A stretch of 64,000 nucleotides of DNA from Acidovorax sp. 69 (lineage in GTDB: Bacteria; Pseudomonadota; Gammaproteobacteria; Burkholderiales; Burkholderiaceae_C): contig NZ_PGEP01000001.1 in assembly GCF_002797445.1 (NCBI RefSeq), positions 1,301,001 to 1,365,000 of the forward strand, written 5' to 3'. Under the pieces are notes generated by a model that ran no database searches, was not told the origin of the DNA, and worked only from the letters and a program-made list of their open reading frames with translations. Position numbers and translations under genes: made by a program. Shown in pieces: positions 1 to 8,540 of the stretch (position 1 is the first letter of the stretch; each line of letters opens with the position of its first letter).

Positions 1-29
1 TGTACGAACTGCAAAGGCTGCAAACCTTG

Positions 30-1037
30 TCACGAAGCCAACTGCAATGCCTGTTCCAGCGCCCGCTGCTTGAGAGTGGCACCCTGGCCAAACCAGGCAC
101 TGTCCAGGCGATACTCCTGACTGCGTGCCCGGCGCTCGTGGTCCACGAACTCGGTGACGGCGCACAGCAGGCCCCAGGCCGTGCCCTTGGCGGCTGCCAA
201 TTCGGCACCTCGGCCCTGGCCCTCGTACATGGCCTGCACTTTCTTGAGCGCACGCTCATTGGTCAGACCTGCAGACGCATCCGCATGACCATCGGTCTGG
301 CACAGCACTTTGAGGAAGTAGTTCATGGACTCATGGCTCTTGACCTTGCGCTCGGACAGGGTCTTCATCCTGTACATGAAACCGTCCCATTGCGAGACGG
401 CAATCCCCAACTGCTTCTTGACCGCCTGTGCATTAAAGCTGGTGCTGTGGGGCACCTTGATTGCACTCGATGTTCCGGACAGGGCAATCGAGAGGGTGTT
501 GTTGCAGACCACCCGCACCGTTGTCGGTGTGGCCGTGGTGGCCAGCGTCCCGTCGCAGGACGTGGCCAACAGCAGATAGCCATTGACCACATCGTTGCCC
601 TTCAAAGCAGAAGACTTGCCCGTGCGGGCCAAAGCCCAGAACTTGCGCCCGGCCTTGAGGACCCCGGCGGTCTCCAGTTCATAGCCAGAGACTTCCGTCA
701 GATCCCGGTAGAACTCCAGCACCTGCTTGGGCTGCACGACCTGGTAGCGGGCACTGACCACTGACAGTGGGGCCTTGGTGTCACTTCGGTACAGCACCTT
801 CTGGTCGGGGAACTCCATGGGCTCGCCATAGAGGTCTGAGACAGAAGACGCGGTGCCAGAACCGGAACCAGCAACGGACTCCGTAGCCATGTAGCGCACG
901 GGGGTCTCGCGGATGGTCCAGTCCATGCCCGCTTCACGGGCCCAGACATCGATGGGTTGTTTGGCGGGCAGTTGCTGACCCAGGTTGTGCCAAGGGGTCT
1001 CACCGACATAGGCCATGGTTTGAACGAGATGTGCCAT
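30..1037 (-). CDS. DUF932 domain protein (phage/plasmid-like)
   Basis: A 335-residue protein of the DUF932 / phage-plasmid-like family, recognised from the N-terminal stretch with ETPWHNLG and the central CNNTL segment preceded by VNGYLLLATSCDG. The start was set at 1037 because AAGGAG lies eight bases before that ATG; a longer reading to 1160 has no ribosome site and a low-complexity leader. The length matches the family, so the gene appears complete. Members are common on plasmids, prophages and integrative elements; their biochemical role is not known to me. It points away from the rest of the accessory module. Confidence 0.85.
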   Translation of the reverse strand: MAHLVQTMAYVGETPWHNLGQQLPAKQPIDVWAREAGMDWTIRETPVRYMATESVAGSGSGTASSVSDLYGEPMEFPDQKVLYRSDTKAPLSVVSARYQVVQPKQVLEFYRDLTEVSGYELETAGVLKAGRKFWALARTGKSSALKGNDVVNGYLLLATSCDGTLATTATPTTVRVVCNNTLSIALSGTSSAIKVPHSTSFNAQAVKKQLGIAVSQWDGFMYRMKTLSERKVKSHESMNYFLKVLCQTDGHADASAGLTNERALKKVQAMYEGQGRGAELAAAKGTAWGLLCAVTEFVDHERRARSQEYRLDSAWFGQGATLKQRALEQALQLAS

Positions 1038-1250
1038 TGAAATACTCCTTGAAGAAATGGAAAAAAGAACGAGAAAGCGAAAGAACGAACGAAAGAATGA
1101 CCAGACGAAATCCACCCACCCACGGCTGCGCCACTGCGGACTCCGAAGAGCACACAGCAAAGAGGAGTTGTCGGGCAGGGGAGTGAGAGAGGACGAGAGA
1201 AAGGACGCGCGGGGCCGAGGAGTCAGCAGGACGAGTACCGCCCATGCACC

Positions 1251-1580
1251 TCAGTCACGTGGAGGGCGAAAGGTATGTCCGCACTCTAGACAGCGGTAGT
1301 TGGCGAGGCAGTTCTGATCGACGGCTTCACCGATCTTGCTGCCGACTTCGCAACCGATGGCGCCGCCTACCAAGCCACCGAGGGCGGCACCGGCGAGACC
1401 ACCCAGGACTGACCCTGCAGGACCGGCGAATGCGCCGAAAGTAGCGCCCAGTCGGGCGCCGCGCAGCGCACTCGCTGCGCCGCTGGCAGCGCCTGCGAGT
1501 GCGCCGACAGCGCAGCCGGTGTTGCGACCTAGATCGCGGGACTCCAATCGTGGGGATTGGCATTGGGGACAGGTGAGCAT
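1251..1580 (-). CDS. zinc-ribbon protein with glycine-zipper centre
   Basis: A 109-residue protein. It opens with CPQC (residues 4-7) and ends with CLEC (97-100), the two halves of a zinc ribbon. Between them is a Gly/Ala-rich run (about 22-85) full of GxxxG spacing, as in glycine-zipper membrane-associating segments. The start at 1580 has AAGGAG seven bases upstream. Splitting the ribbon with a hydrophobic glycine zipper suggests a small membrane-associated metal-binding protein, but no function is known to me. It follows two hairpins and precedes the DUF932 gene on the same strand. Confidence 0.65.
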   Translation of the reverse strand: MLTCPQCQSPRLESRDLGRNTGCAVGALAGAASGAASALRGARLGATFGAFAGPAGSVLGGLAGAALGGLVGGAIGCEVGSKIGEAVDQNCLANYRCLECGHTFRPPRD

Positions 1581-1660
1581 GGAAATCTCCTTGAAAGAAC
1601 ATGCGGGTGAAAGAACCAGAGAACCGAGACAGAAAGACAAACCGGCAGCACCAAAGCAAA

Positions 1661-1688
1661 AGCCCCGGGTGCGTGAACACACGGGGCT
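1661..1688 (-). terminator. hairpin with T-rich tail, leader of the 1580 gene
   Basis: On the minus strand AGCCCCG and CGGGGCT pair around a 14-base interior and are followed by TTTTGCTTT. This looks like a rho-independent terminator, either ending transcripts from the DUF3223 gene upstream or attenuating the zinc-ribbon gene that starts at 1580. Confidence 0.5.
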
Positions 1689-1751
1689 GAGGGGGCGCCA
1701 GATCGCAGAACCGAGAGGCAAAAAGGTAGAGAACTCCGACCAGGACGGCAT

Positions 1752-1787
1752 AAGGCCCGGCAGCTCGCAATGAGCTTGCCGGGCTTT
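1752..1787. terminator. strong bidirectional terminator-like hairpin
   Basis: AAGCCCGGC-type arms pair with one bulge around the loop GCAAT, with an AA/TTT border on each side, so either strand could use it. It separates the DUF3223 gene from the zinc-ribbon gene. Confidence 0.7.
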
Positions 1788-1925
1788 ATGGGCGTTGAAC
1801 CGCTGCCAAGGGGCAGACGTTGGTCAGGTCACAGGGGTGATATGTGACTGAAGAAATTTAGGATCGAAGGAGAAGCGCTCTCCTCAGGGTCACGTGGTGG
1901 CCTTGAAGGACATTGCCAACGGGTC

Positions 1926-2276
1926 TCAAGTCACAGTGGGCTGCTCCTGAACGTTTGATGACGGTCCTTCCGTGGTACATACGCATTGCCGCACAGAGCG
2001 CACGATAGAGATGGTCTGCAGGGACCGTTCCTTGTCGCGGATGGCAAAGCAATTGCGGCCGTACTTGCCCTGGATCACGCTGATCTGTGCGTCAGATGCG
2101 GGAAGCTGAGGGGTTTGCTGTGCGCTGTGAATCAGGCGCCTGATCTCGTGCCGATCGGGATCTGAGAGTGATTGGCCCGGCTGATGGCGGTGCAGGATCT
2201 CTCGGTAGAAGAGGCTGGCTTTGTTGATGCTGGGAAAGTCTTGGCCGTCGATGTGGACGGGGATTCTTGATGGCAT
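1926..2276 (-). CDS. DUF3223 domain protein
   Basis: A 116-residue protein of the DUF3223 type. The recognisable elements are the N-terminal FPSINKASLFYREILHR segment, the helix with DPDRHEIRRLI, and the C-terminal GRNCFAIRDKE followed by ISIVRSVR. The start at 2276 has GTGGAG a few bases upstream. DUF3223 proteins are small and often occur on mobile elements and beside nucleases; the domain resembles the plant DCL fold. No function can be assigned here. Confidence 0.75.
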   Translation of the reverse strand: MPSRIPVHIDGQDFPSINKASLFYREILHRHQPGQSLSDPDRHEIRRLIHSAQQTPQLPASDAQISVIQGKYGRNCFAIRDKERSLQTISIVRSVRQCVCTTEGPSSNVQEQPTVT

Positions 2277-2476
2277 GGGAACTCCACGGGTCGCGGGGAC
2301 CGTTGTTGTTGAAGAACAAGTGGAGTGGCCCCGGTCTACTGTGAACCACTCACAGTATTGGGGCTAACATGCTGAGAGAAGTGATCGGATTGCATTGAGC
2401 GCGTTGTTCTTAACGGTCGCTCGTAATTCCTTCACTGATTCTTAAGAATTCGACGAATAGCACCAGAACCCTAGAA

Positions 2477-3742
2477 ATGAAAAGTAGCTTTACAGTAGAC
2501 GCAGCGGAAAAGATGTCGGCAGTAACTGTCGAAGATGCTGCAAGTTTTCTTGACGTTGACCTGTCAAAATTCATCGATGAAGCTATCCGCTTCGATATTT
2601 GGATCTACATCGAAGTGCCTATTGGTGCGCCACTGGCGGCAACCTATCTCAATTCCTCAAGGCGTGCGTTAGATGCGTTCAAGCACGATGACTTTGGTGC
2701 TCTGGCGACCGAAGATGGTAACTTCTCTGGGTACACTTTGAATTATTACGGCGCTGCTTTTCAGTTGCGTGTCGGATCTGAAGTCCTGAGGGCAATAAAG
2801 CAATCCGGAGTGTCATGGCAACAGCGTTTTTGGGATTTCAGGCGCTCTGCTTCTGCTCCTGAGTTTCATTCAGCTTTCACGGGCGTTGAGGATGAGGCTC
2901 GATGGAGAGATCCTACTTATGAAGCCACTGCTTGCTTCATTACCCCGATCATTCATCAAGGGGATAAATATTCGCTCGATTTTTATGTCATAAAAAAATC
3001 GCATCTTCTAATTTCCGGTCCCGATCTGGCGAGGTGGATGGGGTATGCTGGTTACGATTCAACCGGCCGGTATCCTCGCTTCCCCAGAGATCGCCATAAT
3101 TTCTTGACAAAGAGCGGGAGTAAATCACCAACGTCTCAACAACAGGAAGAAGCGAACCGACAGGTTTCATTTGATGAGCCATGGGCGCAGCAGGTTATCC
3201 AACTTGTCGATGAACTGCTTAATTTGCTTTATCAAAAGAAAACTGCTTCGATATCGCACTTTACAGTGGATCGTGGGGCTGGCCTTCGAGAGTTGGTCAA
3301 GGTTTACTGCGGTTTTATGGTCCGTTATCCGAAAGGGCCAAGAACTTTCGAACGTTTTGACGATTATTTATTCAAGGAGAGATGCTTCTCTGCAATGGAG
3401 TTTTCCGAAAATTACAAGAAAAAGTTATTTCATGTGTTGATTGCAAAAAGTGTATTTGCCCAAGGGAATAGAAAAAGGCTCGGGACCCATCTGTCTCGCA
3501 CGAAGATATTGAAGGAGCTTGAGGACTTGCAGGTGAGTAAAGGTCTGCTTATCATTATTTCCGTGGCTGCCGAATATATTGGTCAAGACTCCCTTGTTAG
3601 TGCCTCGGTGCTAGATAAGAGCTTTATAGATCTCGGCATCTCAGCGAACAACATGCCGGTCATTAAAAGGATACTTGCGCTTCATGATGCGACAACCGGG
3701 CCTAAACCGACCAAAGCAGGTAAGCAATTCTTTGTTCCATAG
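2477..3742 (+). CDS. hypothetical protein, relatively AT-rich
   Basis: A 421-residue protein I do not recognise. It has no signal peptide or obvious membrane segment. Base composition is visibly richer in A and T than the metal-resistance genes downstream, a sign of separate acquisition. Its C-terminal 60 residues (SKTKILKELEDL-like helices, then LDKSFIDLGIS and KRILALHD) look like a small helical or winged-helix module. There is no clear Shine-Dalgarno before 2477; an in-frame ATG at 2513 is an alternative start. It lies between DUF3223 and a long non-coding stretch, a typical cargo position in an accessory module. Confidence 0.6.
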   Translation: MKSSFTVDAAEKMSAVTVEDAASFLDVDLSKFIDEAIRFDIWIYIEVPIGAPLAATYLNSSRRALDAFKHDDFGALATEDGNFSGYTLNYYGAAFQLRVGSEVLRAIKQSGVSWQQRFWDFRRSASAPEFHSAFTGVEDEARWRDPTYEATACFITPIIHQGDKYSLDFYVIKKSHLLISGPDLARWMGYAGYDSTGRYPRFPRDRHNFLTKSGSKSPTSQQQEEANRQVSFDEPWAQQVIQLVDELLNLLYQKKTASISHFTVDRGAGLRELVKVYCGFMVRYPKGPRTFERFDDYLFKERCFSAMEFSENYKKKLFHVLIAKSVFAQGNRKRLGTHLSRTKILKELEDLQVSKGLLIIISVAAEYIGQDSLVSASVLDKSFIDLGISANNMPVIKRILALHDATTGPKPTKAGKQFFVP

Positions 3743-4673
3743 GTGAAGGGTCGAAAAGTGCAAGTCGATTTAGCTCGGCTTCGCGCACCAATCGCGCTCA
3801 ATGTTCTAGGTTGGGGGCAGAGCGTGGTTTCGGGAGTAGAAGAGGTAGTGCGCACTGACTCAACCTACCGCTTTTTTGAGTGTGTCTCTTGGGCTTTCGG
3901 CTATCACCGACTCGGACTCGGAGTCGTGCTCAAACGGCACCCGCTTCAGTCGATTGTTGGCTTCTCCTCCAGCAAAGTCCTCTCCGGGTACGTTGATCCT
4001 TGTTCCCAAGCAAGAGTTGGGGAGTGGCGCTCCGAGAGGCGCTTCTCTCCGTTCGTTGTGTAAGGCGCCAACGTCCTGTCGCGACAGGTGGCGACAAGGT
4101 TCGGTGATGGGAGCATCAATTGCGCCCCGGGCGCTCTCACACGCAGAGCGCTCCTGTGTCTTCTCCTGAGACACGTCTAAATCTTTTCGCTGGCGCCTCT
4201 CATCATTGGCGCGTTCGCAAACACAGTGCAGTCGGCGCTTTTGGTTGCAGTGCGATAGCCATAGCGACAAAGGGTTGCTCTATGACCTTCGCTCGGGCTA
4301 GCGATCCGTGTCATTCACTGGCATTTCTCACACACCACTGCAATCGATGCACTCCCATCAAGTGCCCAGTGCAGGCACCTCTATTGACTGCCTCTAGGGC
4401 CATTGTGAGCGCGCTTTGACCGCGCTGCCTCCTGTCGTAGGTGGTCAAAACAGCTGTTTTAAAGCTATTCAGCAATAGGCTTCTGCACGCGCAAATTGCG
4501 CCCAAAAAGAGGCCCTGAATTCGAAATCGTAAAGCTGTGCCACAAAAAATTGCCCCATTTTTCTGCGTTATTATAAAAAGTGAGTGACAACTTCTATTGT
4601 TTTCGTGTGAGAAAGCAATAGAACCCAAGAAATCAAAAAAGGAAAGTTCAGTCTTCCCAACACGGAAGACACC
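3743..4673 (+). other. 930-base stretch without a convincing gene
   Basis: Several short open frames occur on both strands (for example 3876-4169 plus, 3860-4270 minus, 4311-4760 minus), but none has a ribosome site, family resemblance or consistent codon use. The last 100 bases before the AlpA gene are AT-rich and probably hold its promoter. I see no repeat or RNA structure I can name. Confidence 0.5.
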
Positions 4674-4928
4674 ATGAACCACTCTCCTGCTTTTGAAGGC
4701 ACGCTGATCAACCGCAAGACGGTCCAGGAACTGACGCACAAGTGCCCCGCGTCCATTCACAACGCGCTCAACGCAAAAGGCCCGTACTTCGACCCTGACT
4801 TCCCACGCCCGATCAAGTTGGGAATGGGCAGGGGCAACTACTGGATCGAGGAGGAAGTCCGGGTCTGGCTGGCAAAGCAGGTGGCTTTGTCACGACAGCC
4901 AGTCAGAAAAGGAGGTGCCCACAACTAG
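4674..4928 (+). CDS. AlpA-family excisionase/regulator
   Basis: An 84-residue DNA-binding protein of the AlpA/MerR-like helix-turn-helix type. The pattern LINRKTVQELTHKCPASIHN forms the helix-turn-helix, and the following FPRPIKLGMGRGNYWIEEEVRVWLAKQ is the wing, typical of excisionases. Such proteins regulate or direct excision of prophage satellites and integrative elements. It overlaps the GTG of the DUF3987 gene by one base, so the two are probably co-transcribed. No integrase is visible in the window, so whether it still directs excision is unknown. Confidence 0.85.
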   Translation: MNHSPAFEGTLINRKTVQELTHKCPASIHNALNAKGPYFDPDFPRPIKLGMGRGNYWIEEEVRVWLAKQVALSRQPVRKGGAHN

Positions 4929-6544
4929 TGCCCTTCTTTTTCTATTCAACAAGCGGGGGGCCAAAGCCCTCCATCGATAGACCCACACAGAGACTTCAAA
5001 TGTTTTTTATTCCGCCCAAGTCCCCGCACACGAACTCATACCCTTTCGGTGCATTTGCTAATCAGGAACTGAACGAGATCTTTTACGACGTCAAGGACAT
5101 GACCCAAGCGCCAGCGCCGCTTATCGGCAGCGCAATGATCGCCATCATGGCGTCAGTGACGCAAGCCCAGGTCGACGTGGAAGGACTGACCGGTGAGGCA
5201 ACACCCTGTAGCCTGATCGTGGCAGTTGTTGCGGACAAAGGAGAGCGCAAGACCACAGTCACGAAGATCTTGATGAAGAAGATCGAGGAGGCCAACCATG
5301 AAGCCTAAAAGCCCGGAACAAGCAGCTTGGGATGCCGAATGCAAGCGCCTCCTGAAAAAGATCACTCGGACCCCTTGTGACGAAGAGGCCAAACGGCTTC
5401 AGGAGCAGTACCGACTACATGTCGGATTGCGCCCCAAGCCATTTCTGCCAGGTCTTCGCGAATTTGGCGATACGACCACAGCCGCCTTTTTGGAGGGGCT
5501 TGCATCATCCGGTGGTACCGCTATCGTCATCGCCGACGAAGGGGGAACAGTTACCGGCGGTCAAACGCTCGCGCATCTTGCCTGGTGGAATAAGGCATGG
5601 GATGGAACCACCTTAAACCATGATCGATTGAGTAGCGGGTCCATCGTTGTCGAAAACCCAAGAGTCGTGGTCTTTCTCGCGATTCAACCGGAGCCGTTCC
5701 GGCGCTTCTTTGAGAAGAATCACTACATGGCACGCGAATCGGGATTTTCTTGCAGAGGCTTGTGGGCTTATGTGGAGAGCACGCAAGGATACCGAGGAGT
5801 GGGGGGCATAGTGCCAACAGGCCTTACTCGGCAATCAAGCAGTTTCAGCGCCTTAGACATGAGGGCGAAACCCGCAGCAATGAGATTCTTCGGGACCCTC
5901 AGGCGACTCGACAGCTTCTTCGACTGACAGCCGGGGCCACTTGCCTACGGCAACAGTTTGCCGCTGAAATGGAGTTGAGCCTGCGTCCAGACGGTGCTTA
6001 TGCGGATGTCCGTGATCAGGCTTCGAAGGCAGTCGAGATAGCAACCCGAATGGCTGGTGTCATGCATTGCTTCTTTCAGGTCGATGGTGACATCGACGAG
6101 CGCACGATGCATGACGCAATCGCTCTCATGCGTTGGCACTTGGAGGAGTACAAGCGGCTGTTCGGTGAACCGAACCAGTACTCGCATGCGTTTGAGGACG
6201 CCATGAAGCTACAGGAATTTCTGGTGGATCAAATCAACGCGCAGGGCTGGTTTCGGGTGAGCAGTTTTCCAAGGAGTCAACTCCGTACCTATGGCCCGAA
6301 TCGCTCGCGCTTGCCAAAGCGCTTCGACGCAGCAGTCGACTATTTGGTGCGACAAGGTGCCTTGACTGAGGAGCGCGTTAAGGGCGGCGCCCGCATCCAA
6401 TTGGTGCGGGAGTACTTCAGACCCTTAGTCCATTCATTTTCCATGGCGCAGTACGAACCTCCGGTGAGCAGTTTGCCGAATGGCCTTGGATTCCAGCAAC
6501 CGGGCCAGCTTGGGCAACGCATTGGGTATTGGCCGTCGATTTAG
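4928..6544 (+). pseudogene. DUF3987 (YfjI-type) protein split by two frame changes
   Basis: Three overlapping reading segments together spell one DUF3987 protein: 4928-5308 (NELNEIF... through GERKTTVTKILMKK), 5298-5927 (ENPRVVVFLAIQPEPFRRFF and ESGFSCRGLWAYVESTQGYR) and the frame from about 5801 to 6544 (RQLLRLTAGA, ASKAVEIATRMAGVMHCFF). The second change sits at a G6 run (5801-5806) where the sequence reads G_GGG_GGC in frame, so a one-base slip back joins GYRGV to GGHSANRPYSAIKQF. At the first junction the ATG at 5298 has its own GAGGAGG site, so that break could be a real gene boundary. The family is common in satellites next to AlpA. Most likely a pseudogene, or a sequencing slip at the G run. 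Confidence 0.7.
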
Positions 6545-6621
6545 GTGTCAGTGAGACCTTGCCGCGGAACGGTGGCAGTAAGCCCCATGGCCAAAGCACG
6601 GTCGATTTGTGAGTAGGCCCC

Positions 6622-6654
6622 CCTGCTAACCCGCTAGTTCAGCGGGTTAGCAGG
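6622..6654. repeat. perfect 14-bp inverted repeat flanked by C runs
   Basis: CCTGCTAACCCGCT and AGCGGGTTAGCAGG pair perfectly around the loop AGTTC. A run of six Cs overlaps the left end of the stem, and seven Cs follow one base after the right end. There is no T tract, so it is not a standard terminator. It lies between the DUF3987 remnant and the H-NS-like gene. Confidence 0.75.
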
Positions 6655-6745
6655 ACCCCCCCTCAAAAAATCGTCGCAAAAAGGCTCACGCCCGCTCCGC
6701 AGAGACACCCTTCAACGGAAAAACAGTTTACGAAAGAAGATCAGT

Positions 6746-7114
6746 ATGGAAGTTACAGCAAATATGCCAAAGCCAGTTGTGGGGGCCGCTCCGGCTCTCC
6801 CGTCGGTGTTAGATCGGTACTTTGCAGCCGCCGAAGAGAAGCGTCTTGTGGACGAAAAGCTATCCACTCTGCGCCAAGCGTTGGTCTCGGAAGGACTCCA
6901 ACATATCGCACAGTGTATTGAACGGTACCAGCTCACTGCAGAGGATTTGAAAGAGGTGATGCCGCCCCAGGCCCCCTCGAATTCATTTCAGAAGGTTGGG
7001 TCAACTACCCGCCGCAGTTACCGGGATCCGACAACTGGAAGGGTTTGGAACGGCCATGGGAAGCGCCCCAGTTGGTTGCTTGAGCACGGCCCAGATGCGT
7101 GCCTCATCACTTGA
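6746..7114 (+). CDS. H-NS-like nucleoid protein
   Basis: A 122-residue protein. The N-terminal half is helical (LDRYFAAAEEKRLVDEKL and onward) and would give the oligomerisation coiled coil. The C-terminal YRDPTTGRVWNGHGKRPSWL (about 92-111) is the H-NS DNA-binding loop of the betaproteobacterial H-NS histone family. Horizontally acquired elements often carry such a protein to silence their AT-rich genes, which suits the two AT-rich unknown genes here. The ATG at 6746 has only a weak purine-rich site; 6764 is an alternative start. Confidence 0.88.
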   Translation: MEVTANMPKPVVGAAPALPSVLDRYFAAAEEKRLVDEKLSTLRQALVSEGLQHIAQCIERYQLTAEDLKEVMPPQAPSNSFQKVGSTTRRSYRDPTTGRVWNGHGKRPSWLLEHGPDACLIT

Positions 7115-7185
7115 GATGAGTGCATAGAACTCAGGACAAGCCAACGCCATGCCCGTAGAAGGGGATTGCGTTGGAGTGCCATCTG

Positions 7186-8127
7186 TCACTGCTCGTCTTT
7201 GATTTCGAATGGTTCGCAAGGTCGCATTGATGCTGCGACTTCTCTAGAAGCGACCCAGACGACGTTGAGCTCGTACTGCTGAAAGGCCATCCACTGCTTG
7301 GTGCGGATCTCTACCAGTTCCGGCATGTTGCCCATGGGTGAGATCCGCTTCGAGTAGTTGCTGATAACACTATCGTTTTGAAGGTCCACTCTTTCGAATC
7401 CGTTCTCAGTCAAGTGCGGCGGCATGGAATCGCTGGCAATCGCCCGTGGGGCCGAATAGTCGGAATTGTGCGAGCCCCGAGGCTCCCAAGGAGAGAAGTC
7501 TCCAGGTGAGTAATCCTTTTTGTAGCCAAAAAGCGATGGCAACTCCAAGTAGTCTCTCATCGCAACCTGCCATGCCAATAGATCACCTGGGTGGCAAAGA
7601 GCGCGTAGTGGGAAAAGCCCTTCTCTGATCAGATAGCTTGCTTCCTCCGGAATTAGTTTGCTGCTGTAAGTGGGCTCTAGTTCTGAGTCTGGAAGGAAAG
7701 GTATATCAACAATAGAGCCAGGGGTAAAACGCTGGTTGTTTTCTCTCCAATGTCTTAAGTCGAGTGCGAGAAAGCTAATGGGCTTCTCTCCATCGCTTTC
7801 TATGCAGTCTATCGGTGACCTTCGATAGAAAACCTGATAGAGAAGATTGAGTAATCGGTATCCATTAAGAGCGACTGCCGGGTTGTGTTCAGTGCGCTCT
7901 GAACTCTTCTCTTGCAGGAAGAGAAAAGGAGGCAATGGCACTCCATCGAAAAGTACCTTTTGGAGAACGTCAATCGCCTCAGCATAGGACCACTTCTTTG
8001 ATCCGATGTCGTGGGAGAGGCGTAGTGACTTTTCGTGTACCCATGCCAGCACTTCCACTAGTCGTGGTGAGGAGTTTTTGAAAGGCTTGGCAATTGAGTC
8101 GCTGTTGTCGAGTTGGCGAAAGAACAT
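7186..8127 (-). CDS. hypothetical protein, possibly a degenerate DUF262-like module
   Basis: A 313-residue protein, relatively AT-rich, convergent with the H-NS-like gene. I do not recognise it with confidence. The N-terminal part, an IDVLQKVLFDGVPLPPFLFL segment followed by LNGYRLLNLLYQVF, has the spacing of the DUF262/GmrS domain (helix, G-x-P-x-P-P, then DGQQRL-T-L), but the DGQQR motif is not conserved (NGYRL instead). No nuclease motif or membrane segment is seen. A role in defence is only a guess from this faint resemblance and the mobile-element setting. Confidence 0.55.
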   Translation of the reverse strand: MFFRQLDNSDSIAKPFKNSSPRLVEVLAWVHEKSLRLSHDIGSKKWSYAEAIDVLQKVLFDGVPLPPFLFLQEKSSERTEHNPAVALNGYRLLNLLYQVFYRRSPIDCIESDGEKPISFLALDLRHWRENNQRFTPGSIVDIPFLPDSELEPTYSSKLIPEEASYLIREGLFPLRALCHPGDLLAWQVAMRDYLELPSLFGYKKDYSPGDFSPWEPRGSHNSDYSAPRAIASDSMPPHLTENGFERVDLQNDSVISNYSKRISPMGNMPELVEIRTKQWMAFQQYELNVVWVASREVAASMRPCEPFEIKDEQ

Positions 8128-8481
8128 GACTGGGTTTAATTGAATGATTGGCTGAGCACTATCTCAGCCTTCTGTGATTCGTTTAACAGCTCTGAGCATC
8201 TCGACAAGCAGTCTTGAAGGTACGTAAAGCGGGCTTCGAACGGATGTAACTCAGATGCGATTTGTATGAGTTAGATTAAATTTTTTCGCCTAAAGCGTCG
8301 GGATATGCTAGGGATTTTTATTGGGTAGATAGTTTTTATAGGTGGAGTATATGTTATGTGGTATCTGTGTTATCTATTGACTGCTCTATAAGGTCAGTCT
8401 CTCAGTGCTGAGATACCTCTCATAGGGCTATCGTTCGATATCGGCTAAGTCTCTAATCTCTCTTCTGTGCAGTGAGTGTAG
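8128..8481. other. AT-rich divergent intergenic region
   Basis: A spacer between the divergent genes at 8127 (minus) and 8541 (plus). It is markedly AT-rich (for example around 8330-8400) and so a likely H-NS target and promoter region. No coding frame or RNA gene could be supported. Confidence 0.5.
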
Positions 8482-8521
8482 TTGACTTGGAAATGGCAAA
8501 TCAATATTCATTCGAATGAAT
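8482..8521 (+). promoter_or_regulatory. promoter overlapped by a 16-bp perfect palindrome
   Basis: TTGACT at 8482-8487, then 17 bases, then TATTCA at 8505-8510. The perfect palindrome ATTCATTCGAATGAAT covers 8506-8521 and therefore the -10 element, the usual arrangement for a repressor operator. It lies 20 bases before the start at 8541. Confidence 0.5.
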
Positions 8522-8540
8522 GAGCAATGGAGTAAATGAA

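Noticed and set aside
3860..4270. Overlapping open frames on both strands downstream of the 2477 gene
   Set aside because: No Shine-Dalgarno, no family resemblance, and both strands are equally open, so coding cannot be supported.
4311..4760. 149-codon minus-strand frame overlapping the AlpA gene
   Set aside because: It runs through the AlpA start and its AT-rich promoter and has no ribosome site.
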